Origin: Nioella sp. MMSF_3534
GTDB lineage: Bacteria > Pseudomonadota > Alphaproteobacteria > Rhodobacterales > Rhodobacteraceae
Assembly: GCF_030732985.1 (NCBI RefSeq)
Contig: NZ_JASHJX010000043.1
Location: 1 to 40,877 of the forward strand
Length of the DNA stretch: 40,877 nt
Reading direction: 5' to 3'
Position numbers and translations under genes: made by a program. This document shows positions 8,410 to 19,653 of the stretch, piece by piece. Below the pieces are notes generated by a model. That model worked only from the letters and a program-made list of their open reading frames with translations, did no database searches and was not told the origin of the DNA. Each line of letters starts with the position of its first letter. Within the stretch, counting starts at the first letter, position 1.

Positions 8410-9750
8410 CTACCAGCGGCGTTCAAAGCGGCGGCGCAGGATTACGGCCATCGCATTCATGAAAAGCAGGAACACAAGCAGCACGATTGTCGCCCCCGAG
8501 GCCCGTTCCACAAAAGCCGGGTCCGAACGCTGTGTCCAGTTATAGACCTGCACCGGCAGCGCCGATGTCGGGTCGAAGAAGCCTTCCGGCGGCGCATCCG
8601 GGAATTCGCGGACGAAGGCCACCATTCCGATAAGCAGCAGCGGCGCGGTTTCCCCTAGCGCCTGCGCCAGCCCGATGATGGTGCCCGTCAGAATGCCCGG
8701 CGCGGCCAGCGGCAGCACATGGTGGAACACCGACTGCATCTTCGATGCCCCGAGACCAAGTGCGGCATCGCGGATCGAGGGCGGAACGGCCCGAAGGCTC
8801 GCGCGGGTTGCGATAATGATCGTGGGCAGGGTCATCAGGGTCAGCACAAGGCCGCCCACGATGGGGGCCGATTGCGGCAGACCCGCGAAGTTGATGAAGA
8901 TCGCCAGCCCCAGGATGCCGAACACGATGGACGGAACCGCGGCGAGGTTCGAGATATTGACCTCGATCGCGTCGGTGAAGCGGTTCTGCGGTGCGAATTC
9001 CTCCAGGTAGATCGAGGCGGCCACGCCAATCGGCAGCGCCAGCACCAGCACCACGATCATCATGTAGAAAGAGCCAAGGATCGCGATGCCAAGCCCGGCG
9101 GCCTCGGGGCGTTGGTCTGAAGCATCCGGCCCGGTGATGAAGGCCCAGTTGAAGCGGGTTTCGATCAGTCCCGCCTCGGCCATACGCTCGGCCAGCAGCA
9201 ATTGCGCAGGGCTGACATTGCTGTCGCGCTCGGCGCTTTCCAGCGTCACGCGGCCCTTGAAATATCCGTCGATCCGGCCCCCGGCCAGCATCTCCATCGT
9301 CACGGTCTGGCCCACGATCTCGGGATTGGCGAGCACGAGGGCACGCACCTGTGCGGGCGCTTCCTGGCTGATCATCGCCATCAGGTCGCGGGGCGTGACA
9401 CCCTCCATCGAGATCCCCTGCCCTTGCAGATGCTGTTGCAGCGCCTGCGCCAGCAGCGGCGCGTAGCCGAAGGTCGTGACACGGGCCATTTCCGCCGGAT
9501 CGCGGTTGCCCGCCGGGTCAAGCCGCGCTTCGGTCAGTTCCACGGGGATGGTGATGTATGTCTGACGAAAGGCGCTGGCACCGTTGCTGACAATCGAGAT
9601 CACCAGCAGGATCAGGGCCAGAACCCCGACCGTGATCGCGGCAAAGCCGTAGGCGCGGAACCGGGTCTCGCTGCGATTGCGGCGCTTGACGCGGTCCGAC
9701 GTCGCGTAGAGCGAGCTTTTCGGCGGCACGGGGGTGGAAGCGTCGGTCAT
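8410..9750 (-). CDS. pstA: phosphate ABC transporter permease PstA
   Basis: A 446-residue inner-membrane permease of the Pst importer. A first membrane segment at about residues 35-60 ([20 protein letters not shown]) precedes a periplasmic insert of about 150 residues. The typical permease core follows, with [27 protein letters not shown] and the coupling-helix region [18 protein letters not shown]. It is longer than enteric PstA because of the N-terminal extension and periplasmic insert, as is common in alphaproteobacteria. Its ATG overlaps the pstC stop by 4 bases (ATGA), implying coupled translation. Confidence 0.94.
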   Translation of the reverse strand: MTDASTPVPPKSSLYATSDRVKRRNRSETRFRAYGFAAITVGVLALILLVISIVSNGASAFRQTYITIPVELTEARLDPAGNRDPAEMARVTTFGYAPLLAQALQQHLQGQGISMEGVTPRDLMAMISQEAPAQVRALVLANPEIVGQTVTMEMLAGGRIDGYFKGRVTLESAERDSNVSPAQLLLAERMAEAGLIETRFNWAFITGPDASDQRPEAAGLGIAILGSFYMMIVVLVLALPIGVAASIYLEEFAPQNRFTDAIEVNISNLAAVPSIVFGILGLAIFINFAGLPQSAPIVGGLVLTLMTLPTIIIATRASLRAVPPSIRDAALGLGASKMQSVFHHVLPLAAPGILTGTIIGLAQALGETAPLLLIGMVAFVREFPDAPPEGFFDPTSALPVQVYNWTQRSDPAFVERASGATIVLLVFLLFMNAMAVILRRRFERRW

Positions 9751-11207
9751 TCGTACTGTTCCCGGTATTTGCGCACGATATAGAGGGCGAGGATATTGAG
9801 CCCGAGCGTAATGGCGAAGAGCGTCAGGCCAAGGGCGAAGGCGACCAGCGCCTCGGGGCTGGAAAAGTCGGTGTCGCCGGTCAGCTGACCCACGATTTTC
9901 ACGGTCACGGTGGTCATCGCCTCAAACGGGTTGAGGCTGAGCGTCGCCGCCGCCCCTGCCCCCATCACCACGATCATGGTTTCGCCAATGGCGCGGCTGG
10001 CAGCCAGCAGGATCGCGCCGACGATGCCAGGCAGCGCGGCGGGCAGGATCACCTGTTTCACGGTTTCCGACTGGGTCGCGCCAAGCCCGTAGCTGCCGTC
10101 GCGCAAGCTTTGCGGCACCGCGTTGATGATATCGTCAGACAGCGACGACACGAACGGGATCAGCATGATGCCCATGACGATCCCCGCCGTCATGACGGAA
10201 GAGGACGAAGTGCCAAGCCCGAGCGGTTCCGCGAAGTAGTCCCGCAGCATCGGGCCCACGGTGATCAGCGCGAAGAGACCGTAGACGATGGTGGGGATGC
10301 CCGCGAGCACCTCGATCATCGGCTTGGCAATGCCGCGCATCCTGCGGCCTGCATATTCTGCCAGGTATATGGCCGAGAACAGCCCGACAGGGACAGCCAC
10401 CAGAAGCGCGATGAAAGTGATGTAAAGCGTGCCCCAGAGAAGCGGCAACAGGCCAAGGTGAGAGCCGCCTTCGAAAGACGGGATCCATTCGGTCCCGAAG
10501 AAGAATTCACGCGCGGGATAGAGGTGGAAGAAATCCCGCGTCTCCAACACCATCGACAGCACGATCCCGACCGTGGTCAGGATGGCGATGGTGGACGCGA
10601 GGATCAGGATCGACAGAACCGCGCGTTCCACCGTGTTGCGGGCGCGGAAATCCTTGTGAGTGCGGCTATAGGCATAGCCAAGGCCGAGCGCGGCAAGGAT
10701 CAGAACCGCCGCCGCCATGACAGTGTTTCCGGCGCTCTGTAGCGCGCGATAGCGCTGTGCGGCGGCCAGAACATCGGCATTCACATCGTCCCCGAGGGCC
10801 ACGCCGATACTGGCAAGCGTCTCTCGGATATTGGTGAATTCGGTGCGGATCATCCGCGCTTCTTCGCGGCTCAACGCCCCCTGCTCTACCGCGCGGTCCA
10901 GGCCATCGGCCACGCGCCGGACATCGGACATGATCAGGCTGAGCTCGCCTGACTCCATGATGTCATTGTCCGGGATCAACTGCGTTACCTGCCGCTGGAT
11001 GACAGTGGGTTGCACCAGAAGCCAGACCACCAGCACCAGAAGCGCGGGCACAACGGCAGTCAGAAAGACGTTCATGCCGTAGTAGTTGGGCAGGGAATGC
11101 AGGATGCGAATATCGCCCCCCGCGCTGCTGACCGCGCGTTTGCGGCCCAGAACATAGCCTGCGGCGCCAAGCGCCAGAACGGCCAGGATGATCCAGATCA
11201 GGGGCAT
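9747..11207 (-). CDS. pstC: phosphate ABC transporter permease PstC
   Basis: A 486-residue membrane permease pairing with PstA. Membrane segments occur at the very N-terminus (LIWIILAVLALGAAGYVLG), near residues 45-65, then around 170, 200 and through the C-terminal permease core, which holds PVGLFSAIYLAEYA and the coupling-helix region AVPQSLRDGSYGLGATQSET. The N-terminal 200 residues exceed the enteric protein; a mainly hydrophilic, probably periplasmic stretch lies between segments 2 and 3. It is separated from pstS by 78 bases containing a terminator-like hairpin, and overlaps pstA by 4 bases. Confidence 0.94.
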   Translation of the reverse strand: MPLIWIILAVLALGAAGYVLGRKRAVSSAGGDIRILHSLPNYYGMNVFLTAVVPALLVLVVWLLVQPTVIQRQVTQLIPDNDIMESGELSLIMSDVRRVADGLDRAVEQGALSREEARMIRTEFTNIRETLASIGVALGDDVNADVLAAAQRYRALQSAGNTVMAAAVLILAALGLGYAYSRTHKDFRARNTVERAVLSILILASTIAILTTVGIVLSMVLETRDFFHLYPAREFFFGTEWIPSFEGGSHLGLLPLLWGTLYITFIALLVAVPVGLFSAIYLAEYAGRRMRGIAKPMIEVLAGIPTIVYGLFALITVGPMLRDYFAEPLGLGTSSSSVMTAGIVMGIMLIPFVSSLSDDIINAVPQSLRDGSYGLGATQSETVKQVILPAALPGIVGAILLAASRAIGETMIVVMGAGAAATLSLNPFEAMTTVTVKIVGQLTGDTDFSSPEALVAFALGLTLFAITLGLNILALYIVRKYREQYE

Positions 11208-11239
11208 ATCGGGTCTTTCAGATCCGTTCAGTCAGAAAA

Positions 11240-11269
11240 CGGGGCGGCCTTATGGTTCAGGCCGCCCCG
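11240..11269 (-). terminator. terminator-like hairpin between pstS and pstC
   Basis: A perfect 11-bp GC-rich stem (11240-11250 with 11259-11269) with an 8-base loop; on the minus strand it is followed by TTTTC. Its place right after pstS suggests partial termination or a 3' stop to exonuclease decay, giving more PstS than the membrane parts of the transporter. This is the usual logic for a periplasmic binding protein. Confidence 0.7.
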
Positions 11270-11285
11270 CAGATGGGTCAGGCGA

Positions 11286-12329
11286 TTACATGTCGCCCAT
11301 GGTCACACGCTCGCGCACGATGCGCTGCGTCTCGGCCAGTTCCGGGTCGGACACCAGGCCATAGGCGGCCAGCGGACCCCAGGGGCCTGCAATGTCGTCA
11401 GAGATGAAGAAATCCGCGTATTCCTGCAGGCCGGGGATCACGTCCAGATGGGCTGCCTTGATGTAGAAGAACAGCGGACGCGACACCGGGTATTCGCCCG
11501 ACGCGATGGATTCGGTCGAGGGAACGATGCCGTTCATGGTGGCAACCTGCAGAACCGCAGTGTTGTTCTGGTAGAAGCTCAGACCGAACACGCCGATGCC
11601 TTCGGGGTTGGCAGAGATACGGGCCAGGGTCTCGGTATAGTCGCCGTCGATATCGACAGACACACCGTCACCGCGGATCGCCATGCAGGCCTCTTCGGCT
11701 GCATCTTCGTCGCCGCCGTTGATTTCCATGATCGCTTCCATCGCGCCGCTGTCTTCGCAGCCCTGAAGGATCACATTTTCGTCGAAGACCTCACGGGTGC
11801 CGTGGCGGGTGCCGGGGATGAAGGCCGCGATATCCTGGTCGGGAAGCTCTGCACGGACTTCGTTCCAGTTGGTGTTCGGGTTGGCAACCATGGCACCGTC
11901 AACGGGCAGTTCGGCGGCCAGCGCCAGGTACCAGTCGGCAGGGGTGAATTCGAAGGAGTTGCCGTTGATGTCGGAGGCGAAGACGATGCCGTCATAGCCG
12001 ATGCGGACCTCGATGATGTCGGTCACGCCGTTGGCGGCACAGGTTTCGATCTCGGAAGGACGGATCGAGCGCGATGAGTTTGCGATATCGGTGGTGTTTT
12101 CGCCAACGCCTTCACAGAAACGGCGCAGACCGGTCGAAGAGCCGCCCGATTCAACGACCGGGGTCGGGAAGTCGAAGTTTTCGCCGAAGGCTTCAGCCAC
12201 GATGGTGGCGTAGGGCAGAACGGTCGAGGAGCCGGCGATCTGGACGTTGTCGCGGCCCTGGGCAGATGCGACGGTGGCGGACATTGCGGCCAGCGCGAGT
12301 GCGGACACGGTCAGCTTTGCGAAAGACAT
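11286..12329 (-). CDS. pstS: periplasmic phosphate-binding protein PstS
   Basis: The phosphate-capturing component of the Pst importer, 347 residues including a Sec signal peptide (basic start MSFAKLT, hydrophobic core, cleavage probably after VASA at about residue 23). Phosphate-loop features are visible: AGSSTVLPYA near 30-40, SGGSSTGLRRF near 60-70, and GTRHGTREVF. The start is set at ATG 12329 because it begins the signal peptide and has GGAGAAA upstream; a longer in-frame reading from 12476 would put about 49 unlikely residues in front and run through the Pho box. First gene of the pst-pho operon. Confidence 0.95.
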   Translation of the reverse strand: MSFAKLTVSALALAAMSATVASAQGRDNVQIAGSSTVLPYATIVAEAFGENFDFPTPVVESGGSSTGLRRFCEGVGENTTDIANSSRSIRPSEIETCAANGVTDIIEVRIGYDGIVFASDINGNSFEFTPADWYLALAAELPVDGAMVANPNTNWNEVRAELPDQDIAAFIPGTRHGTREVFDENVILQGCEDSGAMEAIMEINGGDEDAAEEACMAIRGDGVSVDIDGDYTETLARISANPEGIGVFGLSFYQNNTAVLQVATMNGIVPSTESIASGEYPVSRPLFFYIKAAHLDVIPGLQEYADFFISDDIAGPWGPLAAYGLVSDPELAETQRIVRERVTMGDM

Positions 12330-12411
12330 GGTGGATTTCTCCGTTTGGTTATCCTGTCGGAACGCGGTTGGTCGCGCTCTCAGGGGGCCGTCTATCGAGG
12401 GCGCGCTATGC

Positions 12412-12444
12412 TTTTGTGACAGTTGCGTAACGGTTTTATGACAG
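12412..12444 (-). promoter_or_regulatory. Pho box of three 11-bp units upstream of pstS
   Basis: Reading the minus strand from 12444 there are three head-to-tail 11-base units: CTGTCATAAAA, CCGTTACGCAA and CTGTCACAAAA. Units 1 and 3 match the CTGTCA(T/C)-A4 PhoB half-site very well, and the middle one is degenerate. The 11-bp periodicity is that of tandem PhoB dimers. The box ends 82 bases before the pstS ATG, leaving room for a -10 and a leader. CATAGC immediately downstream might serve as a -10 element. Confidence 0.9.
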
Positions 12445-12679
12445 TGCGGGTGGCGCAGGATTTTACGGGTGGGCATAAATGAATAAACTCAATGCCTTGC
12501 CCTTCCGGGCCGCAAAAAAGACTGCTGTTAAAGTCATTGCCGCCCGGTTTTTTCGAAGCGGACGGACCCCTGGGCCACCCTGCCCCGCGTGATTGCAGCC
12601 AGGGGGCAGAATCGATTCTCTTGCAAAGCACCGCCATCATCGTCAGAACCGCCCGCAACACGAGCGGAAGGGCAGTCCA

Positions 12680-13687
12680 ATGGGTAATTTCGAACGCTAT
12701 CTGACCGTCTGGGTCGCTTTGGCCATGGTTGGCGGCATCTTTCTGGGGCTTGTCGCGCCATCGCTGGTCTTTGCGGTCTCGGTGGCAGAGGTTGCCTCGG
12801 TCAACCTCGTGGTTGCGGTGCTGATCTGGGCGATGGTCTATCCGATGATGGTGGGCGTCGATCCATCCTCGCTGAAAGGCGTCGCGCGCCAGCCCACGGG
12901 GCTGATCATCACCCTTGCGGTCAACTGGCTGATCAAACCCTTCACCATGGCGGCCCTTGCCGTTCTGTTCTTCGAGACCATCTTCGCCCCCTGGATCAGC
13001 CCCGAGGATGCCAGCCAGTACATCGCGGGCCTCATCCTGCTTGGCGCCGCGCCCTGTACGGCCATGGTCTTCGTCTGGTCGCAACTGACCAAGGGCGATG
13101 AGACCTACACGCTGGTGCAGGTCAGCGTGAATGACGTGATCATGGTCTTCGCCTTCGCCCCGATCGTGGCCTTCCTGCTTGGGGTCACCGACATTGCCGT
13201 GCCGTGGCAGACGCTGCTTTTATCGGTGGTGCTCTATGTGGTGCTGCCGCTGGTCGCCGGGCTGATCACCCGCGCGCGGCTTGGGTCCCCTGCGGCCATT
13301 GAGCTTTTCAAGGAACAGGTGAAGCCCTGGTCGGTTCTGGGGCTGATCGTGACCGTCGTCATTCTCTTCGCGCTTCAGGGACAGACGATCCTGGACCGGC
13401 CCCTGATCATCGCCCTGATCGCGGTGCCGATCCTGTTGCAAAGCTATGGCATCTTTGCGCTGGCCTATGGCGCGGCATATGTCATGAAAGTCCCGCACCG
13501 CGTCGCCGCCCCCTGCGCCATGATCGGCACGTCGAATTTCTTCGAACTGGCCGTGGCGGTGGCCATCAGCCTCTTCGGCCTGCAATCGGGCGCGGCGCTG
13601 GCCACGGTGGTGGGCGTGCTGGTCGAGGTGCCGGTGATGCTGTCGCTGGTTGCCTTCGCGAACCGAACGCGCAACCGGTTCGGATGA
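12680..13687 (+). CDS. acr3: ACR3-type arsenite efflux transporter
   Basis: A 335-residue membrane protein of the ACR3 (bile-acid/arsenite/riboflavin transporter superfamily) arsenite exporter family, with about ten hydrophobic segments. The family's catalytic Cys motif [15 protein letters not shown] is present at about residue 115, and a second conserved block [13 protein letters not shown] follows. The start is ATG 12680 (GGAAGG upstream), at the onset of the membrane domain. It lies between pstS (divergent) and phoR (convergent; the two stop codons abut at 13687/13688). No arsenate reductase or ArsR is in the window. Placement with phosphate genes makes sense because arsenate enters through phosphate transporters. 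The 235 bases from the Pho box to this gene hold its promoter, but I see no second clear Pho box. Confidence 0.9.
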   Translation: MGNFERYLTVWVALAMVGGIFLGLVAPSLVFAVSVAEVASVNLVVAVLIWAMVYPMMVGVDPSSLKGVARQPTGLIITLAVNWLIKPFTMAALAVLFFETIFAPWISPEDASQYIAGLILLGAAPCTAMVFVWSQLTKGDETYTLVQVSVNDVIMVFAFAPIVAFLLGVTDIAVPWQTLLLSVVLYVVLPLVAGLITRARLGSPAAIELFKEQVKPWSVLGLIVTVVILFALQGQTILDRPLIIALIAVPILLQSYGIFALAYGAAYVMKVPHRVAAPCAMIGTSNFFELAVAVAISLFGLQSGAALATVVGVLVEVPVMLSLVAFANRTRNRFG

Positions 13688-14731
13688 CTACCGGGGCAGC
13701 ACCACGGTAAATGTACTGCCCACGCCCTTGTCAGAACTGATGCGCAGCCGCCCGCGATGGCGGTTCACGATATGCTTGACGATAGCCAGCCCCAGTCCGG
13801 TGCCGCCCATTTCCCGGCTTCGGTGTGAATCGATGCGGTAGAACCGTTCCGTCAGGCGCGGCAGGTGCAGCGGGTCGATTCCATCGCCCCGGTCGATCAC
13901 CTCGGCGCGCACCACCGGCCCGCGCATGGACCCCCTGCCCTCGCCGGTTTCCATCCGTACCGTAACCGGTCTCCCCTTGCCCCCGTATTTCAGGGCGTTC
14001 TCGGCAAGGTTGGTGAAAACCTGCGTAAGCTGGTCCCGGTCGCCCCGGATTCGGTAGTCACCCGGCTCGGACACCAGCTCCAACGCGCTGCCCTGATCCT
14101 CGGCCTGCGGGCGCAGCGTGGTCAGCACGCCCGAGATCACATCGCGCAGGTCCACCTCATCCGAAGGGCGCACCCGTTCCTCCGCCTCAACCCGAGACAG
14201 AGACAGCAAATCCCCCACCAGACGGTTCATCCTCAGGGCCTGCTGCTCCATGATCTCAAGGAACCGGTCACGGGCCTCGGCGTCATCTCGGGCCGGGCCG
14301 CGCAGGGTTTCGACGAATCCCAGAACGGCCGTCAGGGGCGAGCGGAGTTCATGGCTTACATTGGCCACGAAATCGCGGCGCATCTCTTCGGCCTCGCGCA
14401 GATGGGTGATATCGGTGAAATGCAAAATCACCCCGGCCTGTCCCGCATCCGTTTCCGCAATCGGAGAGATCATCACCCGAAACTGGGTTTCCCCGGTCTG
14501 GTCGGACTTGATGTAGCGGGTCTCCGACGGGCGGTTGCCGCGCAGAACGAGGTCGATTTCCCCAAGCAAGGCGGGCTGGCGCAGGGCGGTGACATAGCTG
14601 CGCCCCCTGATCCACGCGCCGAACAGCGCTTCGCCAGCCGGATTGCTCAGCTCGATCATGCCGCCGGAGCCGATGAACAGCATCGGGTCGGGCACGGCGT
14701 TCAGGGCTGCGGACAGCGTGTTTCGGGCCAT
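13688..14731 (-). CDS. phoR: phosphate regulon sensor histidine kinase PhoR
   Basis: A 347-residue histidine kinase: an N-terminal PAS domain (about 8-105), a DHp domain with the phospho-acceptor His127 in NVSHELRSPL, and a HATPase domain with N box (LAENALKYG), G1 (DRGDGI) and G2 (GGTGLGLAIVKH). The HELRSPLTAVLG context and neighbourhood with pst-phoB identify it as PhoR. No membrane segment is visible, unlike enteric PhoR, so it is probably cytosolic or membrane-associated through PhoU/PstB. It is separated from its operon by the oppositely oriented acr3 gene and must have its own promoter upstream of 14731. Confidence 0.9.
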   Translation of the reverse strand: MARNTLSAALNAVPDPMLFIGSGGMIELSNPAGEALFGAWIRGRSYVTALRQPALLGEIDLVLRGNRPSETRYIKSDQTGETQFRVMISPIAETDAGQAGVILHFTDITHLREAEEMRRDFVANVSHELRSPLTAVLGFVETLRGPARDDAEARDRFLEIMEQQALRMNRLVGDLLSLSRVEAEERVRPSDEVDLRDVISGVLTTLRPQAEDQGSALELVSEPGDYRIRGDRDQLTQVFTNLAENALKYGGKGRPVTVRMETGEGRGSMRGPVVRAEVIDRGDGIDPLHLPRLTERFYRIDSHRSREMGGTGLGLAIVKHIVNRHRGRLRISSDKGVGSTFTVVLPR

Positions 14732-14801
14732 GTTGAGAACCTTCCGAAGGAATCAAGGCCCGCCTAGCGCTTGCCGACCCGATTCGACAACAGGCGCGGT
14801 G

Positions 14802-15998
14802 TCAGCCTGCTGCGGCCGCCGCCGCACATCCCGCCGCGAAATCGGCTTTCAGAATCTCGATATCCTCGATCCCGACGGACACCCGGAAAAAGCCTTCCGT
14901 GATGCCGATGGCTTCGCGCTCCGCGACAGGCACCAGCCGGTGGGATGACGTCGCCGAATGGCTGACCGTGGTGCCCACATCGCCGAGCGTGGGCGCAAAG
15001 GCCATGTCGGGCATGGCCCGGATCATGGCATTGGCGGCAGCGCGCCCGCCCTCGATCTCGAAGCTGACCATGTTGCCGAACTGGCCCCGCAGCAGATGCG
15101 CGGCGCGGGCGTGGTCGGGGTGATCGGCCCGGCCCGGATATACGACGCGTTTCACACCCGGCAGGCTGGACAGGTAATCGGCCAGCAGCGCGGCATTCTC
15201 CTGCGATTTCTCGTAACGCAGGTCGAAGGTGTAGATCCCGCGTTCGGCCAGCCAGCAATCATGCGGGCTCGGCGTCGCGCCCATGGTGATCCAGAAAACC
15301 TTCATCTTTTCCGTCAGTTCCGGGTCTTTCGCGGACACATAGCCAAGCGTCACATCCGCGTGACCGGCCAGCAGCTTGGTCACCGAATGGATGACGATAT
15401 CGGCGCCGTGATCATAGGGCCGGTAGGCCGTCGGCGTTGTAAACGTGTTGTCGACCGCCAGCAGGATGCCCTTGTCGCGGCAGAGCGCGGCGATGCCCTC
15501 CATATCCGCGATGGCAAGCGTGGGATTGGCCATGACCTCGACAAGGATCATCTTGGTTTCAGGCCGGATCGCGGCAGTGACGGCCTCCACATCGCCGGTA
15601 TCGACCAGCGTCGTGGCGATACCGAAGCGCGGCAGGTCCTGCGTCATCATGCGAAGCGACCGGCCATAAAGCTGATCGCCCCCGATCACATGGTCGCCCT
15701 GGCCGAGCAGCCCCATCAGCGCGGTGCCAACGGCAGCCATGCCAGAGGCGCAGATGATGCCCCCCTGCCCGCCTTCCAGCATGTCGATCTTTGCAGCCAG
15801 CAGATCGGCATTCGGATGGCCCTCTCGGCTATAGGTATAGCCATGTTCCTTGCCCTCGTACTGGCCCTCCAACTGGTCGGGGCTTTCCGAGGAATAGACG
15901 ACGGAGGGTTGGATCGGCGTCACCACAGGGCGGCTGACGCCGGGTTCCAGTGGCATGCGGCGCACGAGCGTTTTGGGCAGGTTGGATCCGTCGGTCAT
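14802..15998 (-). CDS. PLP-dependent transsulfuration-family enzyme (Cys/Met metabolism)
   Basis: A 398-residue fold-type I PLP enzyme of the Cys/Met metabolism family. The N-terminal YTYSREGHPNADLLAAKI, the stacking Tyr in DQLYGRS, the Asp in AVDNTF, and the Schiff-base Lys in HSVTKLLAGHADV are all present. Possible activities are cystathionine gamma-synthase, cystathionine beta-lyase or a sulfhydrylase; I cannot separate them from sequence. The Cys that follows the active-site Tyr in methionine gamma-lyase is absent (LYGRS), which argues against that activity. ATG 15998 is preferred because GAAAGG lies 7 bases before it; ATGs further upstream lack a good site. The 116-base leader is unusually structured. 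Confidence 0.85.
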   Translation of the reverse strand: MTDGSNLPKTLVRRMPLEPGVSRPVVTPIQPSVVYSSESPDQLEGQYEGKEHGYTYSREGHPNADLLAAKIDMLEGGQGGIICASGMAAVGTALMGLLGQGDHVIGGDQLYGRSLRMMTQDLPRFGIATTLVDTGDVEAVTAAIRPETKMILVEVMANPTLAIADMEGIAALCRDKGILLAVDNTFTTPTAYRPYDHGADIVIHSVTKLLAGHADVTLGYVSAKDPELTEKMKVFWITMGATPSPHDCWLAERGIYTFDLRYEKSQENAALLADYLSSLPGVKRVVYPGRADHPDHARAAHLLRGQFGNMVSFEIEGGRAAANAMIRAMPDMAFAPTLGDVGTTVSHSATSSHRLVPVAEREAIGITEGFFRVSVGIEDIEILKADFAAGCAAAAAAG

Positions 15999-16028
15999 GG
16001 GCTGGCCTTTCATGGTCTGGAAGCAAGA

Positions 16029-16108
16029 CTGACCTAAATTCACTCCGCAGGAAACGTCAAGCCCGACACATTGGTCGGGCTTGACGAGTTTGTGCGAAAG
16101 TAGGTCAG
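16029..16108 (-). promoter_or_regulatory. nested inverted repeats between proA and the transsulfuration gene
   Basis: An inner perfect 13-bp inverted repeat (16055-16067 with 16074-16086, 6-base loop) is enclosed by an outer perfect 8-bp one (CTGACCTA 16029-16036 with TAGGTCAG 16101-16108), with nearly the same centre. The inner hairpin could end the proA transcript, although only TTTCC follows on the minus strand. The outer pair would close a multi-part RNA fold in the leader of the transsulfuration gene, 31 bases before its start. It does not match the SAM-II, SAM/SAH or SAH riboswitch sequences I know. Confidence 0.55.
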
Positions 16109-16114
16109 CAACCC

Positions 16115-17380
16115 TTACGGGCGCGTCGTGCCATCCCCGGTGACCAGGTATTTGAACGAGGTCAGCTGCTCTGCCCCGACTGGCCCGCGCGCATGCATCT
16201 TGCCGGTGGCAATCCCGATCTCACCGCCCATGCCGAACTCGCCGCCATCGGCGAATTGAGTCGAGGCATTGCGCATCAGGATCGCGCTGTCGAGCCGCTG
16301 GAAGAAGCGGGCGGCCGCCTCGTCATCCTCGGTCAGGATGCTTTCCGTATGGCTCGATCCGTAGCGCCGGATATGGTCAATCGCCGCGTCGATGTCGTCC
16401 ACCACCTTCGCCGCGATGATCATGTCGAGGAATTCCTTGCCGTAATCCTCATCGCTCGCCGCCGTCACGCCTTCGATGGATTGAAGGGTTTCATCCCCGC
16501 GCACCTCGACACCGGCGTTCACAAGCGCGCGCACCACGCCCTGCCCGATCGTGTCCAGCACGTCACGATGGATCAGCAGGCATTCCGCAGCGCCGCAGAT
16601 GCCGGTGCGCCTTGTCTTGGCATTCAGCACCACATCAAGCGCCTTCACCGGGTCGGCGTCCTTGTCGATATAGACGTGGCAAATGCCCTCCAGATGGGCG
16701 AAGACAGGCACCCGCGCCTCGCGCTGGACAAGCCCTACCAGCCCCTTGCCGCCGCGCGGCACGATCACGTCGACCGTATCGGTCATGGTCAGCAGTTCCT
16801 TGACGGCGGCCCGGTCCCGCGTCGGCACCAGTTGCACCGCATCCTCGGGCAGACCCGCCGCGCGCAGCCCGTCCTTCAGGCAATCGGTCAGCAGGCCGGA
16901 GCTGTGGAAGCTCTCTGACCCACCCCTCAGGATCACCGCATTGCCCGACTTGAGGCACAGCGCGCCCGCATCCGCCGTCACATTGGGGCGGCTTTCGTAG
17001 ATCACACCGATGACGCCGAGCGGCGTACGCACGCGTTGGATATGCAGGCCCGAGGGCATGTCCCATTCCGAGATCACGGCACCCACGGGGTCGGTTTGCG
17101 CAGCGACCGCGCGCAGGCCGTTAACGATCCCCTCGATCCGCGCCTCGTCCAGCATCAACCGATCCAGCATGGCCGCCGAAAGGCCCTTGTCGCGGCCAAA
17201 CGCCATGTCCTTCTCATTGGCGGAAATGATCTCCGCCCGCCGCGCCCACACGGCATCCGCCGCTGCGGTCAGGGCCTGCGATTTCTGCTCGGCTGGGGCG
17301 AAGGCCAACTCCGCAGCCGCCGCTTTCGCGCGGGCACCCATCTCGACCATGAGGGCGGGGATGTTGGACTGGTCGGTCAT
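16115..17380 (-). CDS. proA: gamma-glutamyl phosphate reductase (glutamate-5-semialdehyde dehydrogenase)
   Basis: A 421-residue enzyme for the second step of proline synthesis, reducing gamma-glutamyl phosphate with NADPH to glutamate semialdehyde. The aldehyde-dehydrogenase-like fold shows [27 protein letters not shown] in pieces, the [12 protein letters not shown] block, and the catalytic Cys in [10 protein letters not shown]. Length is normal. ATG 17380 has GGAGG upstream. It follows proB by 51 bases on the same strand, and the two enzymes are known to hand over the labile acyl phosphate. Confidence 0.96.
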   Translation of the reverse strand: MTDQSNIPALMVEMGARAKAAAAELAFAPAEQKSQALTAAADAVWARRAEIISANEKDMAFGRDKGLSAAMLDRLMLDEARIEGIVNGLRAVAAQTDPVGAVISEWDMPSGLHIQRVRTPLGVIGVIYESRPNVTADAGALCLKSGNAVILRGGSESFHSSGLLTDCLKDGLRAAGLPEDAVQLVPTRDRAAVKELLTMTDTVDVIVPRGGKGLVGLVQREARVPVFAHLEGICHVYIDKDADPVKALDVVLNAKTRRTGICGAAECLLIHRDVLDTIGQGVVRALVNAGVEVRGDETLQSIEGVTAASDEDYGKEFLDMIIAAKVVDDIDAAIDHIRRYGSSHTESILTEDDEAAARFFQRLDSAILMRNASTQFADGGEFGMGGEIGIATGKMHARGPVGAEQLTSFKYLVTGDGTTRP

Positions 17381-17431
17381 GTCAGCCTCCGTTGAGGGGT
17401 TGGTTAAGAATGCGTTTATCAGGAAGTGGCG

Positions 17432-19602
<2,171 letters not shown>

Positions 19603-19625
19603 TCAGAGGGATTAGAGGGAACCGG

Positions 19626-19645
19626 GCCGGGGCTCAAGCCCCGGC
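19626..19645 (-). other. palindrome between the GNAT gene and obgE
   Basis: GCCGGGGCT and AGCCCCGGC form a 9-bp perfect inverted repeat separated by CA. It follows the GNAT stop on the minus strand by 8 bases, without a T-run. It may slow or partly end transcription into obgE. Confidence 0.4.
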
Positions 19646-19653
19646 ACGCGCCC

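Noticed and set aside
12330-12476. Longer PstS reading starting at 12476
   Set aside because: It would run through the Pho box and put 49 unlikely residues before a perfect signal peptide with its own ribosome-binding site.
14802-15998. Assignment as methionine gamma-lyase
   Set aside because: The Cys typical after the active-site Tyr in that enzyme is Arg here (LYGRS); left as a general transsulfuration-family enzyme.
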